DNA of 64,000 nt from positions 168,968 through 232,967 of the forward strand of contig CAMZIQ010000001.1 of NCBI GenBank assembly GCA_947307295.1. The letters are read 5' to 3'. This DNA comes from an uncultured Pseudomonadota bacterium (lineage in GTDB: Bacteria; Pseudomonadota; Alphaproteobacteria; Rs-D84). Positions 1-9,300 of this stretch are shown piece after piece; positions within the stretch are counted from its first letter, which is position 1; each line of letters begins with the position of its first letter. The translations under genes were made by a program, and so were the position numbers. The notes under the pieces were generated by a model that had not been told where the DNA came from, did not search any database, and saw only the letters and a program-made list of their open reading frames with translations.

Positions 1-180
1 TTATTTTTAGCCACCCATCTGAAATTACCAATCACGCCTGTTGGGGTTGATACAGGTCTGTATTGGCCAAAACGTGGAAGAATTCGTCCTGGTACAACAC
101 ACATTTATTTTGAACATGAATTACCATCGTCTGCAACTCTTGACGAAGTTAACGAAGCAATAAACCGACACAGCTGTTAA
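1..180 (+). CDS. plsC: 1-acyl-sn-glycerol-3-phosphate acyltransferase (PlsC-like), C-terminal fragment
   Basis: Frame 1 from the window edge reads LFLATHLKLPITPVGVDTGLYWPKRGRIRPGTTHIYFEHELPSS...NRHSC*, resembling the PlsC C-terminal 'PVavNSGlyWPrr...PGt' block; truncated at the left edge. Confidence 0.65.
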   Translation, partial: LFLATHLKLPITPVGVDTGLYWPKRGRIRPGTTHIYFEHELPSSATLDEVNEAINRHSC

Positions 181-599
181 TTTTGTGGACACCAAGGTTG
201 TCTTTTGCCACCTGAGTATGGTCGCCCTACATTTTCACGAACCAAAACCATTCCAACATCACGATTTGCTAAATCATAAACATTGGCATCGATTCTTCCA
301 GCATATTTATCGTTTTTGATGTTTTTTATTTCTATCATTGAACCAACCGGGATTAATTCTCCGAGCCTTTGTTTAGCATATTCAGCCTTTCGAATTTCAT
401 AATCACATTCGCCGTGAAGTTCTGGGGTATCGACATTTCTTAAACGTACAGACACAGACATAACCTCTATCCCGTCTGCCAAAATCACATTAGCGATAAA
501 AGTATCACCATCAACAATGCGCTTTACAATCACAGGTGTCGCAAACGCACTTTGACAAATCAACATTACACAAGATAAAATCAAATATTTTTTTATCAT
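177..599 (-). CDS. Secreted thermonuclease (staphylococcal nuclease-like) family protein
   Basis: Signal peptide followed by VIVKRIVDGDTF...VRLRNVDTPEL...GRIDANVYD, the SNase fold motifs. Confidence 0.8.
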   Translation of the reverse strand: MIKKYLILSCVMLICQSAFATPVIVKRIVDGDTFIANVILADGIEVMSVSVRLRNVDTPELHGECDYEIRKAEYAKQRLGELIPVGSMIEIKNIKNDKYAGRIDANVYDLANRDVGMVLVRENVGRPYSGGKRQPWCPQN

Positions 600-1921
600 T
601 ACGGCAATCTAGGCGACCATATTGGTTCTGTTCCATTCACACCATCTTTTAAATCAATATCATAGATATTTTGTCCAGTGATATCAACGCTGCGAATATG
701 ACTTACGCGTTCTTCACCATCAGACGTACGTTCTGTTTCATAATATACCAAACGACGAGAACCAGGCGCCCAAGATGGCGCTTCCATATACCAACCACCA
801 GCCAATATTTTTTCATGTCTACCTTCTGGATTCATAATACCTATATAAAAAGTATTATCCGCCATTTTTGTAAACGCGATAAATTGACCATCTGGTGACC
901 ACGCAGGTGTAGCATAACGCCCTGCCCCAAAAGTAATACGTTGTTGCTTTCCTGTTTTTAAATCTAAAACATGAATTTGTTGAGAACCGCTGCTGTCCGA
1001 ATTAAACGCCATATATCTACCATCAGGCGAATAAGAAGGACTGGTGCTAATGCCTTTGCCAAAAGTCAATTGTTTTAAAGATTTGGTTGAAATATCATAT
1101 TCATAAATATTAGTCACACCATTTTTAACCAAAGACAAAGCAACCCTGTTTCCATCTGGTGAAAAACGTGGCGCAAAACTCATTCCGCCAAAATTACCCA
1201 ACTTAGTTTGATCGCCAGTATCTAAATCCAGCACCCAAACCATTGGGTCGTCATTACGATATGACAAAAATACAACTGTGGACATATTGGGTGAAAAATG
1301 CGGTGACATAACAAAAGTCTTTTTGTCAGACAAATACCGCATACCATATCCATCTTGGTCCATAATAGCCATACGTTTAACGCGATTTGTGACTGAACCT
1401 GTTTCAGCAATAAAGACTATCTGAGTATCAAAATAGCCTTGTTCGCCAGTCAACCTTTCATAAATAGCATCTGCCATAATATGCGCCAATCTACGTACAG
1501 ATTTTTTAGAAGCAATTAAACTTTGTGCTTCGATTTGTTCTTTGCCGTTAACATCCCACAAATAAAATTCCAATTTATATTTGTCTTTACCTTCTGGTTG
1601 AATAGTAGTTTGAACCAACGCTTGAACCTTTATGGCAGCCCAAGTTGTAAAATTTGGCATTTCATTCATTTTTACAAATTCTGGAAAAGCATCATGATTA
1701 ACAATACGAAACAACCCTGTCCGTTTCAAATCGTTTTCAACAACTTCACGTAACATTTTTGCATCAGATGAAGATACTTTGCCTATGGTTTCAAATTTTT
1801 GCACCGCGATTGAAATCGGGTCGACACCACCAGCCACCACATCGACATGTAATTCAGCACGTGCATTTGATACAAAAATAAATGACACTATGGTCATAAA
1901 AAAAGATACTATCTTGCGCAT
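599..1921 (-). CDS. tolB: Tol-Pal system beta-propeller protein TolB
   Basis: Likely start at MRKIVSFF (ATG at 1921, internal to the 1984 ORF); repeated SPDGRYMAFNSD / WSPDGQFIAF propeller motifs; N-terminal TolB domain. Confidence 0.92.
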   Translation of the reverse strand: MRKIVSFFMTIVSFIFVSNARAELHVDVVAGGVDPISIAVQKFETIGKVSSSDAKMLREVVENDLKRTGLFRIVNHDAFPEFVKMNEMPNFTTWAAIKVQALVQTTIQPEGKDKYKLEFYLWDVNGKEQIEAQSLIASKKSVRRLAHIMADAIYERLTGEQGYFDTQIVFIAETGSVTNRVKRMAIMDQDGYGMRYLSDKKTFVMSPHFSPNMSTVVFLSYRNDDPMVWVLDLDTGDQTKLGNFGGMSFAPRFSPDGNRVALSLVKNGVTNIYEYDISTKSLKQLTFGKGISTSPSYSPDGRYMAFNSDSSGSQQIHVLDLKTGKQQRITFGAGRYATPAWSPDGQFIAFTKMADNTFYIGIMNPEGRHEKILAGGWYMEAPSWAPGSRRLVYYETERTSDGEERVSHIRSVDITGQNIYDIDLKDGVNGTEPIWSPRLP

Positions 1922-2117
1922 AAAAAATCCTTTCCTTGAACACAATATATATAAAGATTTTATCACGCAAATATAAAAAATCAAAAAAATAATACCAATA
2001 CAAAAATCAACACAACCGCCAATACCCGCGCCATTACAGCCGTATACATATTTGTATTGACAAATGTAAATACAATGATATAGTCACTTGTAATCACTGA
2101 CGTATAGGAGTTTGTCT

Positions 2118-2348
2118 ATGCCCAATGTAATGCAACAATTATTCGTAATGAATATCGAATCTTTGCTCAAAGAATATGCGGCATATCGCGCCTTTAATAA
2201 ATCAGATTGTGTTATCAATATGCGTATTCCGCATCAGATATTGGAAAAAATAAAAGAGCTGGCTGACGAACAACATGTTCCTTATCAATCATTAATATCT
2301 TCCGTATTGTTTTCTTTGGCCAACATAGACGATTCTAAAAAAAGTTAA
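2118..2348 (+). CDS. Small ribbon-helix-helix/CopG antitoxin-like protein
   Basis: Sequence NMRIPHQILEKIKELADEQHVPYQSLISSVL resembles CopG-type antitoxin DNA-binding segments; AGGAG RBS 7 nt before the ATG at 2118 (ORF track uses an upstream TTG). Confidence 0.5.
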   Translation: MPNVMQQLFVMNIESLLKEYAAYRAFNKSDCVINMRIPHQILEKIKELADEQHVPYQSLISSVLFSLANIDDSKKS

Positions 2349-2377
2349 AAATATATTGCGAAAATTTAGTTCAAAAA

Positions 2378-2403
2378 AAACCGTCCAAACGGACGGCTTT
2401 TTC
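2378..2403. terminator. Rho-independent terminator, possibly bidirectional
   Basis: aaaaaaaaCCGTCCaaacGGACGGcttttt between convergent genes. Confidence 0.8.
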
Positions 2404-2417
2404 AATTCATATTAATT

Positions 2418-2789
2418 TTACCAATTAGGTGTTACCAAAGCAGGACAGTTCATAAACTTCATCCCAGCAGAAGACATAACAAAACTTAATATAGCACCAA
2501 CCATCAATAACAAACCAAAACCAACCAACAATGCGATACTTTTCTTTTTGATATCATCACCTTTGGCTTCGCCGCCCTTAATATAATCCCACGCCCAAGC
2601 AGCAATATAAAACGCAGCACCAATAAATGCCAAAGCACGCAACGTTCTAAAAACCCCTTGCAATTTCCCAACTAAATCACACATACCCCTTGCATCATAA
2701 GCCGGTGCATCTTTAGCTGCAAACACCGCAGGCATAGCCACCATTAAACTTATCAAAGCAAAATTAATTTTATTCATAACTTTTTTCAT
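2418..2789 (-). CDS. Small membrane protein, VirB2/TrbC pilin-like
   Basis: Signal peptide, then two hydrophobic helices separated by a short charged loop (AFIGAAFYIAAWAWDYIKGGEAKGDDIKKKSIALLVGFGLLLMVGAILSFV), the VirB2/TrbC topology; no sequence-level confirmation. Confidence 0.4.
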   Translation of the reverse strand: MKKVMNKINFALISLMVAMPAVFAAKDAPAYDARGMCDLVGKLQGVFRTLRALAFIGAAFYIAAWAWDYIKGGEAKGDDIKKKSIALLVGFGLLLMVGAILSFVMSSAGMKFMNCPALVTPNW

Positions 2790-2849
2790 AAAAAAACTCC
2801 TTTTCTTTATCTGTTATTCTATCACAAAAAACAGACATAAACAAATAAA

Positions 2850-2880
2850 AAAATGCCGAAATTTAATTCGGCACTTTTTT
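2850..2880 (-). terminator. Rho-independent terminator
   Basis: TGCCGAAattt..TTCGGCA with a T-run on the minus strand, downstream of the lipoprotein ORF at 2897. Confidence 0.7.
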
Positions 2881-2896
2881 ATTTATAATCGACTGA

Positions 2897-3265
2897 TTAA
2901 CCAGCATAAGATGGCACAATAACATATCTGTTTTTCAAGACTTGTTTTTTACCACATCTTGCACAGCCACATTTGTTCACTGGTTTTTCTTCGGTGTACA
3001 CAGGAACGATTGCTTTACGGTCGTTGCGTTCTGCACCAAAAGTATCATCATTATACAAATCTTCGCATCTTGTATTGCGATAAACTATTTTCTTGGCATC
3101 TTTCAAAGAACGAATTTCTTCGTTAAATTTTTGACCTTTTTCATTATAGTAATATACGCAATCTTTACCTTCTTGGCGATAGCGCAAGTCTGTTTTGTAA
3201 TAATCATAACTTGAGCATGCAGCCAACAAACTTAAACCCAATACAGACAATAAAACTTTTTTCAT
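2897..3265 (-). CDS. Small lipoprotein of unknown function
   Basis: MKKVLLSVLGLSLLAACSS lipobox; Cys-rich C-terminus KCGCARCGKK. Confidence 0.7.
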   Translation of the reverse strand: MKKVLLSVLGLSLLAACSSYDYYKTDLRYRQEGKDCVYYYNEKGQKFNEEIRSLKDAKKIVYRNTRCEDLYNDDTFGAERNDRKAIVPVYTEEKPVNKCGCARCGKKQVLKNRYVIVPSYAG

Positions 3266-3385
3266 TTTGTTTTCCTTATTTTTTTATTATTTTCCGGTTT
3301 TACCGATTCGTTATCTAAATTTTGACACAAATATCTTGGTTGTCAAGTTTTTTATACAAAAAACATTAAAAACATATTTTTTATA

Positions 3386-3394
3386 TGGTATAAT
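3386..3394 (+). promoter_or_regulatory. Extended -10 promoter element upstream of the aldolase gene
   Basis: TGG-TATAAT about 25 bp upstream of the 3419 ORF. Confidence 0.45.
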
Positions 3395-3418
3395 ACACAT
3401 ATATAAAAGGGAATGTAG

Positions 3419-4360
3419 ATGCATTATTCTGAATTTTTGTTATCAAACACGAAAACATTACTAAAACGTGCTTTGCGGAATGGTTATGCTGTTCCAGCTT
3501 TTAATTTTTATAATATGGAAACACTAAGCGCAATATTGACCGCCGCCGAAATCACTAAAAGTCCTGTTATATTGGCTGTTTCTGAAAGCGCATTAAAATA
3601 CATGGACGAAGATATTTTAATGGGAATGATTCGTGGCGCAAAATATAAAAAGAATCAAATCGCCCTGCACCTTGACCACGGTCACAGTTTTGAATCTTGC
3701 AAACGCGCGATTGATATGGGCTTTTCTTCTGTAATGTTTGACGGTTCTGCATTGCCATTGAACGAAAACATAAAAATTTCACGACGCGTCACAGATTACG
3801 CACATAAATTTGATGTTTCTGTTGAAACAGAATTGGGTGTGTTGGCTGGGTTTGAAGACAAAAATACTCATTCAAATAAAAATTCGTATACAAACCCCGA
3901 CATAGTTAAAGATTTTGTTAAACAAACTGGAACAGATTCTTTGGCAATAGCAATCGGGACTTCACATGGTGCGTATAAAAGAAAAGACAAAAACGAATCG
4001 TTACGATTTGATATTTTAAAACAAATCGCTGAAAACATTCCGAATACCCCATTGGTTTTACATGGTGCTTCATCAATTCCGCAAAAATATATCAAAAGCA
4101 TAAATAAATTTGGTGGGGATATAAAAAATGCTTATGGAATATCTCCTGTGCAAATTCGCAAAGCCATCGCGCTTCACATAACAAAAGTTAATGTAGATTC
4201 TGATTCACGTCTGGCATTTACCGCCGCAGTTCGTGAAACTTTATCAAAAGATAAAAAAGTTTTTGACCCACGTGAATACTTAAAAGCAGCACAAAACGAA
4301 ATGACAAAAAATTGCATTGATGAAATCCAAAATATTATGGGCAGCGGATATAAGATATAA
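3419..4360 (+). CDS. fba: Class II fructose-bisphosphate / ketose-bisphosphate aldolase
   Basis: GYAVPAFNFYNMETLSAILTAAE, LHLDHGHSFESCKRAI, VETELGVLAG and LVLHGASSIP motifs. Confidence 0.88.
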   Translation: MHYSEFLLSNTKTLLKRALRNGYAVPAFNFYNMETLSAILTAAEITKSPVILAVSESALKYMDEDILMGMIRGAKYKKNQIALHLDHGHSFESCKRAIDMGFSSVMFDGSALPLNENIKISRRVTDYAHKFDVSVETELGVLAGFEDKNTHSNKNSYTNPDIVKDFVKQTGTDSLAIAIGTSHGAYKRKDKNESLRFDILKQIAENIPNTPLVLHGASSIPQKYIKSINKFGGDIKNAYGISPVQIRKAIALHITKVNVDSDSRLAFTAAVRETLSKDKKVFDPREYLKAAQNEMTKNCIDEIQNIMGSGYKI

Positions 4361-4384
4361 ATTTTGCACATAAAAAACATTTTA

Positions 4385-4502
4385 TGTCATGCTGAGACTG
4401 TGAAAGCGGTCGTGAGCATCCAGGTTTATAAAAAAGAAATCCGGCAAAAATTTGCCGGACACATAATTGACTTGGATTGCCACGCTAACGCTCGCAATGA
4501 CA
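4385..4502. repeat. Short palindromic intergenic repeat pair flanking a ccggcaaa/tttgccgg hairpin
   Basis: tgtcatgctgag...gtgagcatccagg (4385-4424) and inverted ggattgccacgctaacgctcgcaatgaca (4474-4502) flank CCGGCAAAaaTTTGCCGG (4441-4458). Confidence 0.5.
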
Positions 4503-4512
4503 ATCTCTGGAA

Positions 4513-5082
4513 TTATTTTGCTCTTTCAACATATTCTAATGTTTCAGTATTAACCACAATCTTTTCGCCTTGTTCAATAAAGGTTGGAACTTGAACACGA
4601 ACACCATTATCCAAAATTGCAGGTTTACCACCACTACTGGTTGCAGTTTGTCCTTTTAATGCAGGTTCTGTTTCTTCAACAGTTGCGACAACTGTCTTTG
4701 GTAACGTGATTGATACTGGATGACCTTCGACAAAATTGGCACGTACTAACATTTCAGGTGCCAAGAATTTCATCTGTTCACCCAAACTTTCATTTGGCAT
4801 TGTGAATTGTTCATAATCAGACAAATTCATAAAGAAAGCATCAGTTCCATCAGAATACAAATATTGACATTCAATGTCTTCAACCATTAATTTTTCAACT
4901 TTGTCTTCGGAACGCCAGCGATCCCCGCCTTTGTTGCCAGAATCAATATCGCGCAAATCAGCTTGAACAAAAGCACCGCCCTTACCAGGTTTAACCTTTG
5001 TAATTGAAGTCACAGAATAACGTTTACCATTGTGCAGAATAACCCAACCCACACGCATATCGTTTGCAATATAAGATGCCAT
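4513..5082 (-). CDS. efp: Elongation factor P
   Basis: 189 aa with the KPGKGGAFVQADLRDI domain I loop and three OB-like domains. Confidence 0.95.
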   Translation of the reverse strand: MASYIANDMRVGWVILHNGKRYSVTSITKVKPGKGGAFVQADLRDIDSGNKGGDRWRSEDKVEKLMVEDIECQYLYSDGTDAFFMNLSDYEQFTMPNESLGEQMKFLAPEMLVRANFVEGHPVSITLPKTVVATVEETEPALKGQTATSSGGKPAILDNGVRVQVPTFIEQGEKIVVNTETLEYVERAK

Positions 5083-5146
5083 TTTTTACCTCTTATTAAA
5101 TAATTTACGGCACAAGGATATAATAAAACTTATGATTTCGCAAGAA

Positions 5147-5172
5147 AAAACCGCCACCCGGGCGGTTTTTTT
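5147..5172 (-). terminator. Rho-independent terminator of dnaN
   Basis: aaaaaaCCGCCacccGGGCGGttttttt downstream of dnaN. Confidence 0.75.
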
Positions 5173-5182
5173 TATATTTATT

Positions 5183-6295
5183 TTACATACGCATTGGCAT
5201 CAATACAAACAACGCATCTGTATCTTTTTCTGTAGATTTAATAATCGTTGGTGACAAAGATTCTTGCATTTCCATTTGGAATTTTTCACCTTCGACCTGA
5301 CCTGCAACATCTAATAAAAACTTCACATTAAAATTAATTGTAAATGTAGCATCGCCATTATATTCAACATCTAATTCCTGAGTAGCCGTTCCTGCATCAG
5401 GGCTGGACGCATTGATAACCAATTTGTTCATTGAAAATGCCAAAGATACTGATTTTGTTTTATCAACACTCGCCACAGAGACCAAATCCACAGCATTAAC
5501 AAATTGTTTTCTATCCAAAATTGCAATCTTATCATTACCCTTTGGAATAACAACACGATAATTTGGATATTGCGCATCAACCAATTTGCTAGTTAATGTA
5601 GCAGCACCAATTGTAAAGCGTGCCTTTGTATCAGACAATTCAATAAGAACATCGTCAACATTCGCATCTTCTAATAATTTAGATAATTCACCGATAACAC
5701 GACGTGGTATAATTACCGAAGGCATACCGTTTGTTCCATTTGGTGCCTTAATCGCACACAAAGCCATTCTTTGAGCATCAGTCGCAACCGCTGTCAATTT
5801 ACCAGTATCTTCAGATATATGAAAATATATACCACCCAAATGATAACGGACATCGTCTGTTGGGATTGCAAACTTAGTCTGATTAATCAAATGAGCCAAA
5901 TCGCCGGTAGTCATTTGAAATTTAGTACTAAGATTTCCACCAGCCATCGCAGGAAAATTTTCCGCTGGCAAAGTTGGCAAATGAAATACTGCACGACCGC
6001 TAGTCACAACCAATTGATCACCAGATTGCTTAAAACTTATTTCAGCATCATCTGGCAATTTACGAACAATATCATACAACATCTGAACCGGCACAGTTGT
6101 TTTTCCAGACAACGTAATATCTGCCGCCACATGTTCAACCAATTCCAAATCAACATTTGTCGCAGATAAAATCAAATCATCTGCCACTTCGATTTTAACA
6201 TTAACCAAAATGGGCAACGCCGCGCGTTTTTCAACAATTGACTGCATATGCCCCAGCGCACGTATTAAAACCTGACGAAACACTGTAAATTCCAT
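5183..6295 (-). CDS. dnaN: DNA polymerase III subunit beta (sliding clamp)
   Basis: 370 aa; EKRAALPILVNVKIE, LPAENFP, C-terminal ALFVLMPMRM. Confidence 0.95.
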   Translation of the reverse strand: MEFTVFRQVLIRALGHMQSIVEKRAALPILVNVKIEVADDLILSATNVDLELVEHVAADITLSGKTTVPVQMLYDIVRKLPDDAEISFKQSGDQLVVTSGRAVFHLPTLPAENFPAMAGGNLSTKFQMTTGDLAHLINQTKFAIPTDDVRYHLGGIYFHISEDTGKLTAVATDAQRMALCAIKAPNGTNGMPSVIIPRRVIGELSKLLEDANVDDVLIELSDTKARFTIGAATLTSKLVDAQYPNYRVVIPKGNDKIAILDRKQFVNAVDLVSVASVDKTKSVSLAFSMNKLVINASSPDAGTATQELDVEYNGDATFTINFNVKFLLDVAGQVEGEKFQMEMQESLSPTIIKSTEKDTDALFVLMPMRM

Positions 6296-6426
6296 AATTT
6301 GCTCCTGTTCTTTCTTATTCTATTAATTTCCTGTAAAAGATTTTACCAAAAAAGACCGATTCGGTGCAAGGACAAAACTGCATAATTAAAAAAATACAAA
6401 AAGTTGACAAAAACAATACAAACAAA

Positions 6427-7197
6427 TTATTTGATTAATATTTTTTCTAATTTGTTTCTTACTTTTTTCAAATCATCATACTTTTTTATAGAACCTTTTT
6501 CTGCAAAAGATATATCACCTGTTTCTTCTGAAACAATTAAAACTACTGATTTAGACATTTCAGACATGCCCAACGCAGCACGATGACGAGTTCCATATTT
6601 CCACTGTAATTGATTTTGAGACAAAGGCAATATAGCACCAGCATACGCAATTTTATTATCTATGACAATAACCGCCCCATCGTGCAAAGGCGTTTTGTTA
6701 AAAAATAATGTTAATAGTAATTCACTGGATATTATGCCATCTATTCTTGTGCCATATCTTTCAATTACTCCATCATCTACTTCTTCTAAAAAAACTATTA
6801 ACGCACCGGTATGCTTTTCAGACATATATCCAACTGCTTTTACTATTTCATCAATAGCTTTTTGTTTAGCCGAAGTATTTTTTTCACTCTGTTTGAATGC
6901 AAAGATAGCGTTTTTTAACCCTTTGATATTTCCTATCAAAGCCAAAAATTTACGTAATTCAGGCTGAAAAATAACAATCAACCCCATAGACAAAAACAAA
7001 GCAATCCAATGTAAAAATCTACCTAGTAATTTCAAATGTACCCAAGGCAATAAAAAACTAAGCGCCCACAATACACCCAAACCTATTAGTCCACGCATTA
7101 GTTTTTCAGACGAAGTATTTTTTATAAAACTGACATAAAAGGCATATACAATTATACATATTATACCAATTTGAATAATACTTAACCAATCAAACAT
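6427..7197 (-). CDS. cdaA: Diadenylate cyclase, CdaA/DacA type
   Basis: Three N-terminal TM helices then a DAC domain with FFNKTPLHDGAVIVIDNKIAYAGAILPLSQ and GTRHRAALGMSE (DGA and RHR motifs). Confidence 0.9.
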   Translation of the reverse strand: MFDWLSIIQIGIICIIVYAFYVSFIKNTSSEKLMRGLIGLGVLWALSFLLPWVHLKLLGRFLHWIALFLSMGLIVIFQPELRKFLALIGNIKGLKNAIFAFKQSEKNTSAKQKAIDEIVKAVGYMSEKHTGALIVFLEEVDDGVIERYGTRIDGIISSELLLTLFFNKTPLHDGAVIVIDNKIAYAGAILPLSQNQLQWKYGTRHRAALGMSEMSKSVVLIVSEETGDISFAEKGSIKKYDDLKKVRNKLEKILIK

Positions 7198-7202
7198 TTT
7201 TA

Positions 7203-9290
7203 TTACCTCTTTATATCAAAAAATTCTTGGACCAAAGTTGTTATCGGTTTATCCATCCATTCAGGATCACCACGTTTTCTGGGCGCACCTTTCTTTTTAG
7301 CCGTTTTATAAGGATTATCATCAGCCAACCATCCTTCAAGTAAATCTCCAGCCAATAACCCTGCAACTAAACCACCAGCAATACTTAACCCACCTGTCAA
7401 AGGCGACAATAATAAACCTATTCCCACAGCAGAGCCAACCTTGCCCATAACAGCTGCACCATTTATTTTAAAATCAGGTTCTGCTAAATTCCCAGTAATC
7501 TGCATCGCATTAACTAAATTCCCAGACAAAGATAATTTCAATCCACGCACAGGGACAGATGCCAACGACATTTGAATTTTTTCTTTGCCTAAATCCAAAG
7601 TACCTGCCAAACGAAGATTTATAACATGTGTTTCAACAGCAACACCATTTTGGGTTTCTATTAAACCATCTCGTAATTTTACATTAGCAATTGCTTTATC
7701 TATCACTATCATATCGCGCTTATTACCAGTAAATATATCTTCTACTTCATGACGTAAATTGGTTAAAAAATCTCCGCCATACATATATTCAACTAAGTCA
7801 GCATGCGCAAATCCTCTATCCACAGAATATACGATTAAAGGTCCTGTTATAGTTTGCATTATTTCTGACATATTTGCACCATGAGCTTCTACATAAAAAC
7901 CTAAATTCACCGGCAAACCAGAAATAACATTGTCTACGTTTATCTGTTTTAAAATTTCACCTATATAAATATGTTCACCTGTTGCAGCAGCTTGTACATC
8001 ATAAACGCCGTTTTTATCAATATCACCAACCAATGCAATTTTTATATTTCCATCAGCGATACCCAAAGAACCATCTATTTGCAACTTATGATTTTTTACA
8101 TGCAAAATCACATTCATATTAGATAAATCCAAAGAACGATAGACCACAAAATGTTTCCAATTTATTTCTACATCAGCATCTATATTATATAAAAATTGAC
8201 CGAACAAAGGCATATCATAAAAAATATTCAAATCCCGATTCGGATGCACCCATTCTTTGCCAACACCAAACCATTCTGGAAAAGATTTGTATATATTAAT
8301 ACCATCAGATGATAATTTAGCTTTTAATACAGGCGTATTTTTTGACCAATCATATGAACCAGAAAAAGTCATAGAAGTTCCATTCATTGACAATGAAGAT
8401 TTTCTGAATGATATTTTTTTTCTATCTATACCGCCAGCTATATTCAATTGTATCTTAGGCAAATTTATCATATTTATTTTGAACCATTTACCCGATTTTT
8501 CTATATTCGGTATTTCACCACGAACAACAAAATCTATTGGCATTTTACTGGTACCTTCTAATGCAATATCCGCGATTAAAGCTTCGCCACCAGTAGCGAA
8601 AGCGATTCTTACTGGATAAATTTTTCTTTCTGCATTGTATTCAGAAAATTGAATCACAAACGGAAAATTTGTATCATAAGGTTTTACCCAACCACTATAT
8701 TCCCGATTGTCTTGGCGCATATAATTACTTATACCAAAACTTGATAATTCATACTTGTCACCGAATATATCTACACTTAAATTTTCAACATCTAAACCAC
8801 CAAACGGAAATTGCCCCACAGGATACAAATCCAATTCTTCATTTTCTGTATCCGAAGACTTTTTATCAATATTTTCTTCATTAAATACAATCGAATTTTT
8901 ACCATTTGCGTTCTTTTCTATAACAATTTTTGCATCATAAACTTTGATATTTCGAATTACAGGATGCGAAGAAAACAAAGAAAACAAATCCATTCGCACA
9001 TTTATCTTTCTAGCAAAAAACATATCTTTGTTTTTAGCCCAATCAGCATTTGGTATGCGCACATCATTCAATTCTATTTTCGGACGCAAAGAAAAATTCC
9101 AAGCAATTTTTCCGTCTATTTCCACAGGCATATTAGTAGTTTCACGTAATACAGATAAAATATTTCCACGCAAAGATTCTAAATTAACCTGATGCAAAGC
9201 TACAATAAATGCGACAATAAGCCCCATAAAAAACAGAGCTATCATTCTTAACAACCACAGATGTCTTTTATAAAAAGTGTACAAAAACAT
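7203..9290 (-). CDS. AsmA family protein
   Basis: N-terminal TM then IDGKIAWNFSLRPKIELNDVRIPNADWA and the C-terminal AsmA domain ending LAEPDFKINGAA...; start more likely ATG 9290 than 9320, which would overlap the upstream gene. Confidence 0.85.
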   Translation of the reverse strand: MFLYTFYKRHLWLLRMIALFFMGLIVAFIVALHQVNLESLRGNILSVLRETTNMPVEIDGKIAWNFSLRPKIELNDVRIPNADWAKNKDMFFARKINVRMDLFSLFSSHPVIRNIKVYDAKIVIEKNANGKNSIVFNEENIDKKSSDTENEELDLYPVGQFPFGGLDVENLSVDIFGDKYELSSFGISNYMRQDNREYSGWVKPYDTNFPFVIQFSEYNAERKIYPVRIAFATGGEALIADIALEGTSKMPIDFVVRGEIPNIEKSGKWFKINMINLPKIQLNIAGGIDRKKISFRKSSLSMNGTSMTFSGSYDWSKNTPVLKAKLSSDGINIYKSFPEWFGVGKEWVHPNRDLNIFYDMPLFGQFLYNIDADVEINWKHFVVYRSLDLSNMNVILHVKNHKLQIDGSLGIADGNIKIALVGDIDKNGVYDVQAAATGEHIYIGEILKQINVDNVISGLPVNLGFYVEAHGANMSEIMQTITGPLIVYSVDRGFAHADLVEYMYGGDFLTNLRHEVEDIFTGNKRDMIVIDKAIANVKLRDGLIETQNGVAVETHVINLRLAGTLDLGKEKIQMSLASVPVRGLKLSLSGNLVNAMQITGNLAEPDFKINGAAVMGKVGSAVGIGLLLSPLTGGLSIAGGLVAGLLAGDLLEGWLADDNPYKTAKKKGAPRKRGDPEWMDKPITTLVQEFFDIKR

Positions 9291-9300
9291 ATTCTTCACC

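Noticed and set aside
8257-9192. Several plus-strand ORFs opposite the AsmA-like gene
   Set aside because: Overlap one long coherent CDS in the other strand; no recognisable domains or plausible starts.
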